From: Silene latifolia
Lineage: Eukaryota > Streptophyta > Magnoliopsida > Caryophyllales > Caryophyllaceae
Assembly (NCBI RefSeq): GCF_048544455.1
Contig: NC_133534.1
Span: 222,670,292-222,734,291 of the forward strand
Direction: 5' to 3'
DNA: 64,000 nt
Shown piece by piece: positions 23,591 through 36,892 of the stretch. Under the pieces are notes generated by a model. That model saw only the letters and a program-made list of their open reading frames with translations, had not been told where the DNA came from and searched no databases. The translations under genes were made by a program, and so were the position numbers. How positions within the stretch are numbered: the stretch's first letter is position 1; each line of letters opens with the position of its first letter.

Positions 23591-25420
23591 AGTGCAAATC
23601 GTACGAATTACTTAAATACATAAAATAATAGTCTAGGTATACGTAAAATATTACTTGAAAAAAGCAAGCTAGCCTGGTGTATGGTGTAGCTTATGTTAGT
23701 GGATGTCTTTTAATAGATTAGTTACGAGCTCAACCAAGCTAGCCTAATCAGGACCATAATCAACAGTTTGAGGACAATCAATTTGGAGAGTAAAACTTTT
23801 ATTTGCATTTTATCAAGTCACGAAAATCAGCACCATAATATTTTCATTTTCAAATGAAGACGAACCCCTAGTTAAAGATTTTATTCAATTCTATCATTAA
23901 ACAAACTCGAAAATTGTAGATTACGACTACTTGGTTGGTCATGCAGGTATGTGATAGTATATTGGTCAAAGACAAAAGGGAGAAGATGAAATCTTTGCAA
24001 TATTGAATACAAGTCCCTTCGACGGACATCTCAAACTTTTATATATGGGGGCATTCTTATTTGGTTTTGTCATATATTTTCTTCTCTAATCCAAATCCAC
24101 CGCTTGTAAACATAACAGTTGGCCCTGTAAGCCCACCTCCGTTAATACAGTGTCGGAGAGTCATTGCTAGTTACTACGCCTCAAATGGTTCTTTTGTGCC
24201 GTGTTTCGTTCGAAATATCAGGAGTTGGGCTGCTGAGTCAAGTGACATTACTCACCTTTCTTTTGTTGGAAGCTGATGATTTATTGAGGACGTGCTCGGG
24301 GAAGATGAGATAGTGAGGCTAATATCCATTGTGTAGACGTTCGTTCAAAAAAGCATGATTTCAAAAAACTCGTTCAAGCAATGTTCAAAAAAGCACATTC
24401 CTATTATGATATATCATGATTTCATCAGCTGTATCTTCGTTAACACAACCATAACTTGTATGGATCCGGTTAGACCATTCATTTAAGTTTACATAGACAA
24501 ACACTATTCCCTTTGATTATGCAACCTGGTGCACCGAGAGCTTGGACCAACCAAACCCTTACGAGAGAGACTCGGTTACCTGATCTCCAATCCTACTGAA
24601 AGTATTCAACTACATCAAGAACATCTGCAATAAATGATGAGGCATCCAATAGCAACAGCTTGTCGTCGTATTGGCTTCATCCTTCTCCATCATTCAACTC
24701 ATGCCATCTCAATACTATGCACTTTGTCGTCATGTCACAGGAGAGTTCACCGACCATTTGAGTTTCCCTTGAGGCGAACCTCATTATACTCATCTGAGAA
24801 TAATTTATCCTTATAGTTTTTTATCTTCCGGTAACACTGAATAATTTGATTGAGAACTAAAATTTATGACAAAATTTGTGAGTTCAAGAAACGGAAAATC
24901 AAACAAAGATGAACCTGCAGGAAAGGAATATATGATAAGTTGTCTTCAACTTGCAGGTTATCATTAAAATTTTGATGCAAAAATGACATGATTAGAGTGG
25001 AGAGGTATTCAAATAATGAAGTAGCTCGGTTTACTAAACCGCAAATCTTCTTCAAGACAAATCAATGCAATGGATGAAGAGAAAAGCAAAGACAAAAGTT
25101 CTTAACCAAACCGATATCCTACAAAATTCGACCAGATTGCACCAGGTATAAAGACAATCAATTTAAAAGATCGTACGAAAATTGTAATTCATAAATCTTT
25201 AATGAAATGAATAATAAACGACAACCGTGGTTAAACTTATATCGATTTGTGTATCGAGTAAAAAGTGTAACCAAAGTAGCATAGACATTAAAATATACCT
25301 TTATTTATCTTCTTCGTAATCCTTTCCCAAGAGTATGCCTTTACTTGATTCAGAGGGCTAGAAATAAACTATGGAAGTCGTCTTAAAAGTACTAGATACA
25401 ACAAATACACGTGTTACTAC

Positions 25421-25490
25421 CGGATACACATGGTATTACTACTAGATACACAAATCGATTTGTGTATCTAGTGTAATACCATGTGTATCG
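25421..25490. repeat. Long near-perfect hairpin with TAGATACAC arms
   Basis: A 32-bp perfect palindrome (25441-25472, centred on CGAATCGATT-like ATCGAT) is extended on both sides by GGATACACATGGTATTAC and its complement with one small indel. It could form a stem of about 33 bp. Confidence 0.85.
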
Positions 25491-26240
25491 GGGATGCTAT
25501 TTGCATTTTGCTATTGACAATGTGAAGTATATCAAACGCTAGGTAAACCGGATGGTGCAGATAACACTTTTGCGTCACATGATATGTTTTTTTGAGTTTT
25601 CTGATATGTTTGCTACTATAACCTGACTAATTTATCAAGCCAACATCAAATATGACCATTTTACATGGAGAAAATTTGCCCAGATTATGGTCCTAAGTGG
25701 ATCCAATCTTAACTAAATCAAATGGTTGACACCAATAAATAATAATTCACTTCGGAAAAAAAATTAATTTACAAAATAGAGGTACCTGTGTACAAGGCAA
25801 AAATTATAAAAATCTGTAGAGATTCACTTAAGTTTCTTCCGATGAAAGTGTAACTCTTTATTGCATCAAGTTAATCATACAATAAACAAAACACTAGTAC
25901 AAGAGTACACATCAGTTCGGAACTTGACTACAACGAGAACTCAACACCCAACAAAGCTTTAGCTCCGTAGTAGGATTGACTGACTTGAATCATTGTCTTA
26001 AACAGTTAAATGACTTCAGCAAGTTCTTCTTAAAATCTGACCTTTGGTAGAACAAAAATACTACTACATCTAAATCGAATGCATCAATTACCAGCTACGA
26101 CAATCGACAAATCTAAGTAGTTCAAACATTGCACAAACTAAGCTCTCATAGGATTCTGTACAAGAGGCCGACAGTTATTTCCCTTGACCACCACACAAAC
26201 CCTGCCCCCCATAACCACCCTAGATACACAAGTTAGTATC

Positions 26241-26312
26241 TCAGATACACATATCAATACTCTTGGATACACAAATCAATTTGTGTATCTAGAGTATTGA
26301 TAGGTGTATCTG
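26241..26312. repeat. Second hairpin with the same core
   Basis: The left arm runs from CAGATACACATATCAATACT through GGATACACAAATC; the right arm is its near complement (ATTTGTGTATC..AGTATTGATAGGTGTATCTG). It shares the GATACACAAATC core with the hairpin at 25421-25490. Confidence 0.8.
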
Positions 26313-27044
26313 GGAGTATAGATTTTTTTTGATTGAATTTTCTCATATGTAGCCCTCAATTATTGATTATTGATTTCTAGAAGTTAAGTTTCAATCGACA
26401 ATTTATTAGTGGTAGGAAAAAAAAACTAACCACAACGACATCGGTATTGCAGATTTGAATACCCGATTGCATATTCTCCTCCATAAATCTTGACGCTGCA
26501 AACCTGGTTCAAGAGACAAATGAAGCTTATCGTTGTTAGTATTTTTTTTACAAATTGAGAAATACCCAGATTATCGTTGTTAGTATTTTTTTTTTTTTGC
26601 AAAATTCAATCGAAATGCGAGATCTACAATAAACGATGACAATGAAGCTTCATTCGTCACACATCTTTATCACCCTCTCTTTCCACTATTAAATCGACCG
26701 GACCGCTTCAACAAAACCACACCAACATATTCACCTTTAACTATCTCGAGACGGGTGATGATGAGGACTATGCCGGAAAGAAAAGGACAGAGGAATAAGA
26801 ATGGCGCCGTTGATGGTGGCCTCGGAGCTACGCCGTCGTGAGCTATGGCGGTGCTCCGGCAGTAATGGTGGTGGTGGTGAGGTTGCAGGGAGTTTGTTGT
26901 AAAAGGAGGAGGTGAAAGTTTAAAAGCATAGGGTGTCTGACTAGGATTTAAAAGAACAGTGTAATGGATTAATGGTAATTTGACGGCCCAATAGAGTAGT
27001 TCGTACGGTTCATACCGTACTTTAGTTCGCACCTGACCCCGACC

Positions 27045-27046
<2 letters not shown>

Positions 27047-27131
<85 letters not shown>
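27047..27131. repeat. (TA)n microsatellite, right flank of third element
   Basis: A pure TA run of about 42 units, next to the ACCCCGACCGAA end of the element. Confidence 0.95.
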
Positions 27132-27134
<3 letters not shown>

Positions 27135-27625
27135 CTTAAGAAGGAAAATGGCTAGATAAATAAAGTAACTCATTTTTCTTTTCGCTAAGCCACTTACGAA
27201 ATCGGCCCAATTCTATAAAGTGCACTTCATGGTAATTTATTAATTAGTACATCTATTTTAAAAGAATTTAATCTTGCAATTATTATTCTTATTCGAATGA
27301 ATTTGTTTATTCTCTAATATATCTAATTTATATATAGAGGAACACGGACTCATCAATAAATGATAGGCTTGAATTTAATTTTCCAATATGATATATGGAC
27401 TATACAATTCCTAGCACGTTGGGTAGAAAAAGGTTATAAGTTCTACAAAGTAGAACCGCATACTAAATTTCGAATATAATACCTACAAAGTTGTCATAAT
27501 TAGATTAACACTCATTTACTTGTAATATTGAAAAATATCTATATTAGTTATAAAGAAAGATAATTGATAAATACATACGCGAGAATCAAACTCTAACTCG
27601 TGCATTGCACGGGTATAAAAACTAG

Positions 27626-28899
27626 TTAGTAAGTTCAAATAGTGAAGCACATTGGTTATATAATTATAACGGAAAATTCACGTGACATCCTTAAACTTTA
27701 CCACTTTGCACATGGTATCGAATATTTTAAATTTGTGTACACGATACCTCCAACTTAGGGATGACAATGGATAGGATCTGGATAGGATCCTATAAGATCC
27801 AGATCCGGTCCATATCTACAGGATCTGAAATTCACATATCCATATCCGGATCCGTAGGATCTGAACTGGATCAGGATCTATCCATATCCTTTTGATAGTA
27901 AAAGAAAAATTGCTCTTAAAATATAAAAATATTAATTTTTTGATTTTATTGCGATGTAACTTAATACTTTTCTCAATTAGATACAAATAATAAAGCTAAA
28001 ATTTTAAAAACATAAAAATAAAGTCTTATTAAATTACAATAACACTAAAAATGTATATTTTTTAAACCGAAAAATGTTAATCAGAAAAAATCATTGATTA
28101 CTCCAAACTATTGCACCCCTTCTCAAAATACTCCATACTTTTATTTAACTACGATTACTATCAACTAATACACCCTCTCTCACATACTAGAACATGTGGA
28201 AAAGCTACCTGTTACACCGGTTGCCCCTATTTATTACACAAAAAATTACCCTATTTCTTTCTTTATTTCTTTTTACCTACCTACCTTCATTTATTTATTA
28301 AACAAAAATTTACCCTTTTCTCGTACTCCGTATTTCTTTATGCCTTTCCCTATGACCTGTTTTCACTCTTCATTACTCATCATTCCTCAAACTATAAACT
28401 TCTGGATTTTTTTTTTGCCAAATTTCCCCATCCAAAGACTATGTTCAATCAACCTACTCCCAAAATAAAATTTACACGCATGCATTAAAATTCTCATCTT
28501 TTTTTTCTTTCTTAACAATTTAGCCATGGATTTGTTGAGATTCTTCAATTGATCAAAGGTTATGGTGGTATATATTGGGCGATTAGAGCTTTGTGATGGT
28601 CAATCATGGTGAAGATACTCGGATGGTCAAGAGTCGTGACGAGTTTCTCAATTTGGATCTGGATTTGAGTTGGTTCTAGCCTTGGGTGATATGGTTGGTC
28701 GGAGATGGTCCGAGGTAAGGATGCTGGTGATTCTGGATTTTGATCTATGATTTACACATGTATTATTTTAAAAAAAAAATAGACAATGGAATTGTTAAGC
28801 AAAATACATATATTACAAACAATTAGAATTTGGTTCGAATTTTCATAACTAAAACACATCCTTCTAAATAAACAACGGGCTATTGCCCTGTTCTTTTAG

Positions 28900-28900
<1 letters not shown>
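27626..28900. other. Non-coding stretch with GGATC-rich repeat
   Basis: At 27762-27890 GGATC/GATCC words recur very densely (GGATAGGATCTGGATAGG, CATATCCGGATCCG), a dispersed plant repeat type. The rest, including the open frames at 28111-28488, is AT-rich with no recognised domain. No gene is supported. Confidence 0.5.
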
Positions 28901-29715
<815 letters not shown>

Positions 29716-30021
29716 CGAGCTCTAAATAAGTAATTTGTGTCAACCTTTTGAGCATTAGAAGTTTATAACCCTTAAAAGGCTAAAACTCCCAATGGTTCAC
29801 TCTATGAATATTCCTTCAATATAACCTTACTTGTTCACTCCTTCCCTCATCAAGTCATTACCCCCATGTTTCGGAACTTGGATGACTGGCCTTAGGAATA
29901 ATTGTACATGTAACATAACATTTGAACTCTATTGGTTATGATTGCGTTTAACTATACGGAGTTTAGCATCCCGTGACATTTTTAAGCCACTTATGCATCA
30001 TCTTGTTTCAATATATTTTCC

Positions 30022-30985
30022 ATGAATATTGCCTTTTGGAATGTTAGGGGTACCAAAAGAAAGAATTTTGCCGAAGAACTCAATTTCTTTTGCTCGTCAA
30101 ATGGGATTAAAATCTTAGCTATTTGTGACACTAAATCGACTTCTATGCCTGAACTTTATTGATAGCTAATTTTGGGTTTAATAATTGTGAATTTATTCCT
30201 AGTACAGGACTATCAAGCGGTATTTGGTTATTTTGGAAAGAGCCTATCTCCATGAATTTTTCGATAAATGTCATATTTAAGTCGAAAAGATTCATTGCTT
30301 GTGAAGTGTGTGACTTAGCGAAGAATGTGGCATTTAGCCTTATTTTTGTTTATGCTCCGGCTCAACCGGCTGAAAAGTCGGAATTTTGGTATGAGATTCA
30401 AAATTTTGTCCTTAATCTTGATTTACTTTTTTTATTACTAGGGGATCTTAACAAGATTAAGAGTCGTAGTGAAAAAGAAGGAGGTGCAAAGGTTACCAAT
30501 GAGCGTTGTTTAAGATTAGATAGTTTCTTAAGTAATACTAATTGTGTAGATCTCCCTTTTTCCGGTAATTTTTTTTACTTGGAGGAAAAAGAAAACGGAG
30601 TCTGAAAATATTTTTGAAATCCTTGATAGAGCCTTGGCCTATCCTAATTGGATGAGTATATATCCAAACATGCAGTTTGTCCACAATGTATTCACTAGCT
30701 CAGACCATTGTCTGATCTCAGTGAAGTTTCATAACCAAAACCAAATTCACAATAAAGCCCCTCATTTCCGTTTTGAACTCATGTGGACTCTCCGGAATGA
30801 TTTTAGTAAAATGGTCAAAAGTTGTTGGCAATATCAGTTTCAAGGAACGTATATGTTCCGTCATTCTCAAAAATGCAAATTTTTAAAACAAAAGGCTAAG
30901 AAATGGAATCAGTCTACATTTGGTAATATTTTTAGACAACTTTCAATTGCTGAAAAAAGTTGGAAAATATTCAAAAACAACTAGG
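30022..30985 (+). pseudogene. LINE ORF2: AP-like endonuclease domain
   Basis: It starts at ATG 30022 (MNIAFWNVRGTKRKNF), the usual L1 ORF2 opening. Endonuclease motifs follow: LAICDTKS, FVYAPAQPAEKSEFW, LGDLNKIKSRSEKEGG (the catalytic GD-N motif) and FTSSDHCLISV (the catalytic SDH). The reading frame changes near 30155, at a T-run near 30575 and near 30975, and two adjacent stops occur at about 30160. Nicking of target DNA is the family role. The gene is broken here. Confidence 0.8.
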
Positions 30986-32440
30986 CTCTTCTCATATTAC
31001 CCATTTAGAAAACGCACAATTGAGATGGCTGAAAAAGCATAATGCACTTCTTGACTATAAACGTGTCTATTGGCAACAAAAATCTCGTATAACCAAAGCG
31101 AATTTTGGAGATAACAATACCAAGTTTTTTCAAAGTTATACCACGATTAGACGTAGTAGAAATGGTATTAAGCAGTTTATTAATAAGAACGGTGCTTGTA
31201 TTACTGATCAAGAACTTATTAAACAAGAAATTTATGACGAGTTTAAACTTAGGTTTACAAAAAATCAACTTTGTAATTTTGACAAAAATGAGGATTTTAA
31301 GTCTATTAGTGGCTTAATTACAGATGAAGATAACAAATTTTTTACTAGTAATATTAGTATGGAAGAGGTTAAACAAACTGTGTTTAGTTTAGCTGCTGAT
31401 AAATGTTCAGGTCCCGATAGATTTCATGCCGAGTTCTTTCAAAAATATTGGGATATCGTAGGAAATTCTGTTACTAAAGCAGTTTTAACATTTTTCCACT
31501 CTGATAAATTACTAAAAGAAATAAATCATACTTTTATAGCATTGATTCTCAAAGTTGATAATCCTCAAACAGCAAACCAATTTCGCCCTATTAGTCTGTG
31601 CTCAACAATTTATAAAATTATTTGAAAAATACTGGCTAATCGTCTCCGGAGTGTCTTGCATAAGATTATACATCCTTTTCAAGGTGCTTTTACACCTAAT
31701 CGCTTTATTCAAGATAATATTCTTTTAGCACACGATATTTTCAACTCGTTTAAACGCAAAAAAGGCAAAGGAGGTTGGATTGCGATTAAACTTGATATGG
31801 AAAAAGCATACGACCGACTAGAGTGGAACTTTATTGAGGAAACTTTTAAGCAAATGGGTTTTAATGCTAAGTGGATTTCTTGGATTATGGAATGTATAAA
31901 AGCGCTTCTTTTCGGTGTTAGTAAATGGAACACCAGGCGATGTCTTTAGACCCACTCGAGGTATTCGATAGGGAGACCCGATGTCGCCGTATATATTTAT
32001 TATGTGCGCCGAAATTTTAGCAAGATCACTACAAAAAAATAGTGATCTTAGTTCTAGTGATATTGTTGTTAGAATTGGAGCTGAGGTGGAGAAAATTCCA
32101 TTTCTTACTTTTGTGGATGACACTATCATTTTCGCTAAAGCCTCTAATCAGAGTTGTAGAACCATTACGTCTATATTAGATAAATTTTGCACGATATCAG
32201 GACAATTTGTTAATTTTGACAAATCTACTTTTCAATGCACTAGAAATATTGATCGATGTCTTCGTGAATCTTTTAGGGGTATTCTTCGTATGAACGGGGA
32301 AGCTTATTTAGGGAAGTATTTAGGATGTCCTATAATTGACAGCAGAGTGACGAAAAATACTTTTGAAAGTATTGTTCAATCTTCGTGCACTCATTATCGA
32401 AATGGAAAGCGAATTCATTATCGCAAGCAGGTAGACTAGT
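30986..32440 (+). pseudogene. LINE ORF2: reverse transcriptase domain
   Basis: RT fingers/palm motifs: DKCSGPDRFHAEFF, FRPISLCSTIYKII, IHPFQGAFTPNRFIQDN, KLDMEKAYDRLEW (first catalytic Asp), GDPMSPYIFIMCAE and FVDDTIIF (catalytic DD pair; Val replaces the common Ala). Breaks: an in-frame TGA at 31623, a frameshift near 31920, a TAG in place of the usual Gln before GDPMSP (about 31970) and a frameshift near 32390. Confidence 0.85.
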
Positions 32441-34140
32441 TCTGGTAAATGCTAATTTGGCCTCGAAGAGAACTTTTCAAATGCAAAGCTTCCTTCTTCC
32501 TTCATCAATCCACAATAGGTTAGATAAAATTAATTGAGACTTTTTCTGGAATAAGAATCCTTCTCAACGCTCCCCTAATTTGATTGGTTGGCATAAAGTT
32601 TGTTTGCCGAAATCGGTTGGTGGACTGGGGATAAAATCTTCTGAAGCAGCTAATAAAGCTCTTCAAATGAAACTCTTATGGAAAATTCTTATGGATAAGG
32701 AAAGCATATGGGTCAAAGTGATTATTAAAAAATACCTGAAAAATTGTTCACTCTTTGATCATAAGCCTAATTCAGTCTCTTCGTGGCAATGACGTAAACT
32801 TATGAGTCTTCAGACTCTATTTAGAAAAGGGTTGAGATGGCAGGTAGGGAATGGTAGCAATATTAAATTTTGGACTGATAATTAGGTCTTTTCCCACCCA
32901 ATTATCAGCAATATTGGTGATGATAGTACATCTGATCTTAATCTTTTGGTTAAAAATTTCATAATCTCTGATAAACAATGGGATGTTTGTAAATTATCTA
33001 ATTAGTGAACGACAATGTTGTTAATCAGATTACTAACATTCCACCGCCACATAATGATATTTCGGATAACTTCCTTTCGGGGTTGTCCGTGGATGAAAAT
33101 TTTTCTACCAAAACAGCAACATGGTTAGCACAAGGTTTGTTCGATCAAAGTCTTGAAAAATGTGAATTTCATTGGATTTGAAAATTGAATATTCCTCCAA
33201 AATTAAAATTTTTCCCTTGGAAACCCTGTGTTGATGGCCTCCCAACGAAAAGCAGGCTTCTTAAAAGTCATGTTAATGTCCCACCTAATTGTGTTTTGTA
33301 CAACCATCATATTGAAAATAAAGATCATTTCTTTTATGAATGTCCCTTGATTGGTTCGGTTATCCTTACAAGTCAAAGCTTTCTTATGAAACTCAATTAT
33401 CTCAAAGACTTAATTCCAAAAGATGATTTCATTAAAATTATCTTTATTTGGTGGAATGGATGGTTTTATAGAAATGACATTATCTTTAATAATGTCCATA
33501 TCAATAGCAGCAAAATTATTATTTTATGTAATAATAGCATTAAGATCTGGAATGAGACTAGATATAAGGATCTCAACAATCTCGAAAAAGACAAGTCAAC
33601 TAGAATCAATACTAGTAAGGAAGAAATCTGGTGGGAGAAACCTAGAAACAGTTTTCTAAAGCTAAATTTTGACGGTTCGAGAATAGAAGGCAATAAAGTT
33701 GCTTTACGATATTGTATAAGAGATCATAATGGTAAAGTCGATTTGTTAGTAGCAAAAAAGTGCGAATCTAATACTATTCTTGTTGCGGAAGCTCTCGCTT
33801 TAAAAGAGGGTATTTTAGCTGCTAAGCACTTAGGAATTAATCTCAAAGTTAATTGTGAAGGGTGATAATTTATGTGTTATTAACTCACTTCGTAGTACTT
33901 GGCAAATTCTTTGGGAAATCTCTAGTATTATCAAGAATGTGAAATTAGATCTTCATTTCTTCGATGAAGTGATAATTAAAAATTGTTTTCGAAGCCAACA
34001 AGGTTGCTGACTTCATGACTTTTATTGGACATTCATGTCCAACTCTTTCGAGGTGGTTTGAAAGCCGGTGGCTTCAACTTACCTCTCTCATTCGAAAGGA
34101 TGAAATAGGTTGGTCTTACCCTAGAGGATCAACCTAGTTT
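32441..34140 (+). pseudogene. LINE ORF2: connection, zf-RVT and RNase H
   Basis: Segments recognised in order: GWHKVCLPKSVGGLGIK; the zf-RVT region IPPKLKFFPWK..GLPTKSRLL..CVLYN..ENKDHFFYECP; then RNase H NFDGSRIEGNKVALRYCIRD, AEALALKEGI and KVNCEGDN. The frame is broken several times. Three stops replace Trp of conserved contexts (SSWQ-stop near 32790, FWTDN-stop near 32885, FHWI-stop near 33181), and one replaces Arg (KIN-stop-DFFW near 32538). RNase H at the LINE 3' end matches a plant L1 lineage. Confidence 0.8.
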
Positions 34141-34209
34141 CTTACCTTATCAAAAAAAAAAAAGTCATTGCCCCTATCATCCATTACCATCATAAGAAAA
34201 TAATATAAA

Positions 34210-34619
34210 GAGTAAATTAGATTTTACGCCCTTTTTAAATCTAAATTTTTAAAATTATTTTCTTTTCAAATTTTTTGCTAAAATTACTCTCTTAAGTTGC
34301 ATTTTTTTTTTTGCTAAAATTGCTCCTAAACTCCACTTTAAGTGACTTATTTCGTCTGTTTTGAACTTATTCCGTTTGTAGCTTAGCCAATCTATACTTT
34401 GAAAGGTACAACTATGTAGACATGTAGGGAGAGTTCAAAAACGGAGGAAATAAGTCAACTTAAATTGGAGTTTTGAAGCAATTTTAGGAAAAAATGCAAT
34501 TCAAGGGAGTAATTTTAGAAAAAAAAAATGCAAATTAAGGGAGAAATTCTAAAAAAAAAATTCAAAAGAAAATAATTTTTTAAAAATTGGTTTCAAAAAG
34601 AGTAAAATTTAATTTACTC
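34210..34619. mobile_element. Foldback MITE
   Basis: Ends GAGTAAATT..AATTTACTC and long, imperfectly complementary arms (TTTTAAAAATTATTTTCTTTT-type and GCAATTTTAGGAAAAAATGC segments on both sides). Flanking 9-bp near-duplicates TAATATAAA (34201-34209) and AAATATAAA (34620-34628) fit a Mutator-type MITE. Confidence 0.7.
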
Positions 34620-34819
34620 AAATATAAATGAAGAAAAATGTGGTCAAATATTATGTCGTGGATCTAGTCAAAGGCATATAATGAATTGCTTTGGAGATTT
34701 GTGATAGTTTATTGTTAAACAATTTGATTCAAAATTAGTTATGTATTACTCCGTATAATTATGTGGTTTTCTTAAGTTTGTTGATGTGTTAAGTAAGAGT
34801 TATGCGCTTATTCAACCAC

Positions 34820-35140
34820 GGCCGGTCCTAAACATTTTGAGATCCTAGCCAAAATTGTAAAATGAGGGCTCGGCTCTGTAAAAATGCAAGTACTAATACT
34901 ATTCAATAGACAAAACAATAGACGCGCAAAGAAGGATAGAACACATGACCTCTTATCACTTGATAAGATGCATAACCACTAGACTACTTTCCATAATCTA
35001 GTTTTTAATGTAGTAAAATTTAGTTGACTGAAGGCCTCCAACTATAGCCTATATAACGGACTTTTAATTCCACCCTCATAGACCCCTTCAAAACTTGGGC
35101 CCTTGTCACTTGATCCACCAAACACCCCTAATGACCGGCC
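34820..35140. mobile_element. MITE-like element with GGCCGGTC ends
   Basis: Perfect 8-bp inverted ends GGCCGGTC (34820-34827) and GACCGGCC (35133-35140). The right end continues inward as AGGGGTGTTTGGTGGATC. No clear target duplication was found. The internal phrase around 34945-34995 (GACCTC..TTATCACTTG..AACCACTAGACTA) resembles widespread plant hAT-type MITEs from memory. No coding capacity. Confidence 0.45.
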
Positions 35141-36892
35141 CTGTATCCATCATTTTTGGGTTACGTCGGTTACGGGTTTCTTACTTTCTTACTACTCCGT
35201 ATGTAAATGTGGTTTGTCAGTGAAAGTAATCTCCACTCGCCCAGCTTTTATCATTCCTCTATCTCAACATTTATAAGATACATTGTGTGTGAGTCCGTGT
35301 TCAACGTTTATATCCCAACTGCTCCAGCAGCTATCAACATTATTCTACACTCTTTGGTAATCCCTACCTTATAATAGAAAAAGGAGAAAAAGGAAGAAAA
35401 GTTAAAGTTAAGCTTGTCTCTATCTTCATGTTCCTTGCTTTGCAATTTGAATTGCTCTTCTACTTTGCAAAACAAAGTTATACATACATACATACACCTC
35501 TTTTCCAGATTCCTTATGTTTTCGCTATCTCCTTAAGCAATGTCCCTTACACGAATTTTTGTGGGGACACTCCGTCCGTAATCTTCTGTTGTAAACGGGA
35601 TATCTCCGGATCACTTGGGATATCCAATGAATCACTGGATTTGGTAACATACCATCAGCTGACCTGATTATCGGATATCGCACTAGAAACTAAATTCTTC
35701 TACGCCAACTATATATATACTCCATAAACGTATTATCATCTTTATTTAACCAGTAAGTATATAAACTTTTTGAGTATTATAATAAATTTTTTGAATTTTT
35801 TTAAAAATTATGAGTTTTATTATAAAGTTTCTTAATTCATTCACTTAAACATTGAGCTTAATAACATTACATATAAGCTTAGTTAAATTTGAGTTTTGAC
35901 GGGGAAAAAAATTAAATCTAACTTATAAACTTTAATAAGTTCGAAAAAAATACACATATGCTAAAAAACAAATAAAGTTTGATGTAATAAGCTCAGAAAA
36001 AATACATATATATACTCAAAAACAAAACAAAAAGTTTAAGGTAGCATATCCGATGTATATTCTTTTTATAGTAGGAAAATAATAACTAACATTATTTTAT
36101 AAGTTATTAGATTATTATTTTTGCCGAGTGTTGGCTATCATGTTATTGTACATTTGTGCCTCCTGTGACTGTTACTCTATTAAGATCTAGAATATGTCCA
36201 CGCCTCAAATTCCAGGTTTCACTTTGATGGTAGACTAATGAGAAAATATAGTAGTCCATGTATTTTGTTTATTCACCCTACTACCTTAGCTATTCATATG
36301 TTATTCCTCATAACATATGCACACATAAATGATTTATAAATTAATCAAAGCACACATAATACATCACTAAATGTGTTTAATTACCATATCGATGGGGCAA
36401 CTCAATTTGATTACCAATAGAATTGGCGTTTTTATCCACCTTAAATATGAGTGTCACAAAATGAGTTGCCCCATCAATGATCCAACTAAACCGGACTCAC
36501 TTGGAATTGCAATCGCGGCATGTCAATACTTGTACGTTTTATGCTTTGCGCAAATAAAAAAATGTGTACCAACCTTATTTACCTTGTCTTGTACTTATAA
36601 TAAAAAAAGAGCACTAGATTAATTTTTACAGCCTTTTCAACAACAAACATAAATCTTATGAAACATTATTATAAACCATATGATACTGAGTACATTATTA
36701 GTTTGTAAGTTGAACAAACTCACAATTAAATTCATACAAAAATTTGTTTATATACACAGATATTATTGTATAACCTAAATGATGAGACTGGTAAAAAAAA
36801 GGTACCGGAATAGATATTTGTCTGTCATATGACTATACTCTAACTGATTTTGTAGTAGTGCTAGGATATTGATGATCATAGTTTACTTATAG
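35141..36892. other. Intergenic region next to the DUF1666 gene
   Basis: No supported gene. An open frame at 35428-35667 (+) starts with a hydrophobic stretch and contains VPYTNFCGDTPSVIFCCKRD, but no family was recognised and no splice partners were found. A notable stem-loop at 36391-36475 is listed separately. The 3' UTR and polyadenylation region of the DUF1666 gene probably occupy the last few hundred bases. Confidence 0.4.
36391..36475. ncRNA. Stem-loop candidate
   Basis: GATGGGGCAACTCAATTTG (36391-36409) and CAAAATGAGTTGCCCCATC (36457-36475) pair over 19 bp with one mismatch around a 47-nt loop. It might be a small-RNA precursor or a short MITE relic. No expression evidence exists. 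Confidence 0.25.

Larger units (their letters stand above)
29868..34161 (+). mobile_element. L1-type LINE, 5'-truncated (ORF2 only)
   Basis: It is flanked by 16-bp near-identical target duplications AAGTCATTACCCCCAT (29852-29867) and AAGTCATTGCCCCTAT (34162-34177). It ends in a poly-A run (34152-34162). Only ORF2 is seen: endonuclease, reverse transcriptase, zf-RVT and RNase H in order. ORF1 is missing, consistent with 5' truncation during target-primed reverse transcription. Confidence 0.85.

Noticed and set aside
35428..35667. Possible receptor-like or secreted Cys-containing protein
   Set aside because: A single short frame with no recognised family, splice partner or start context.
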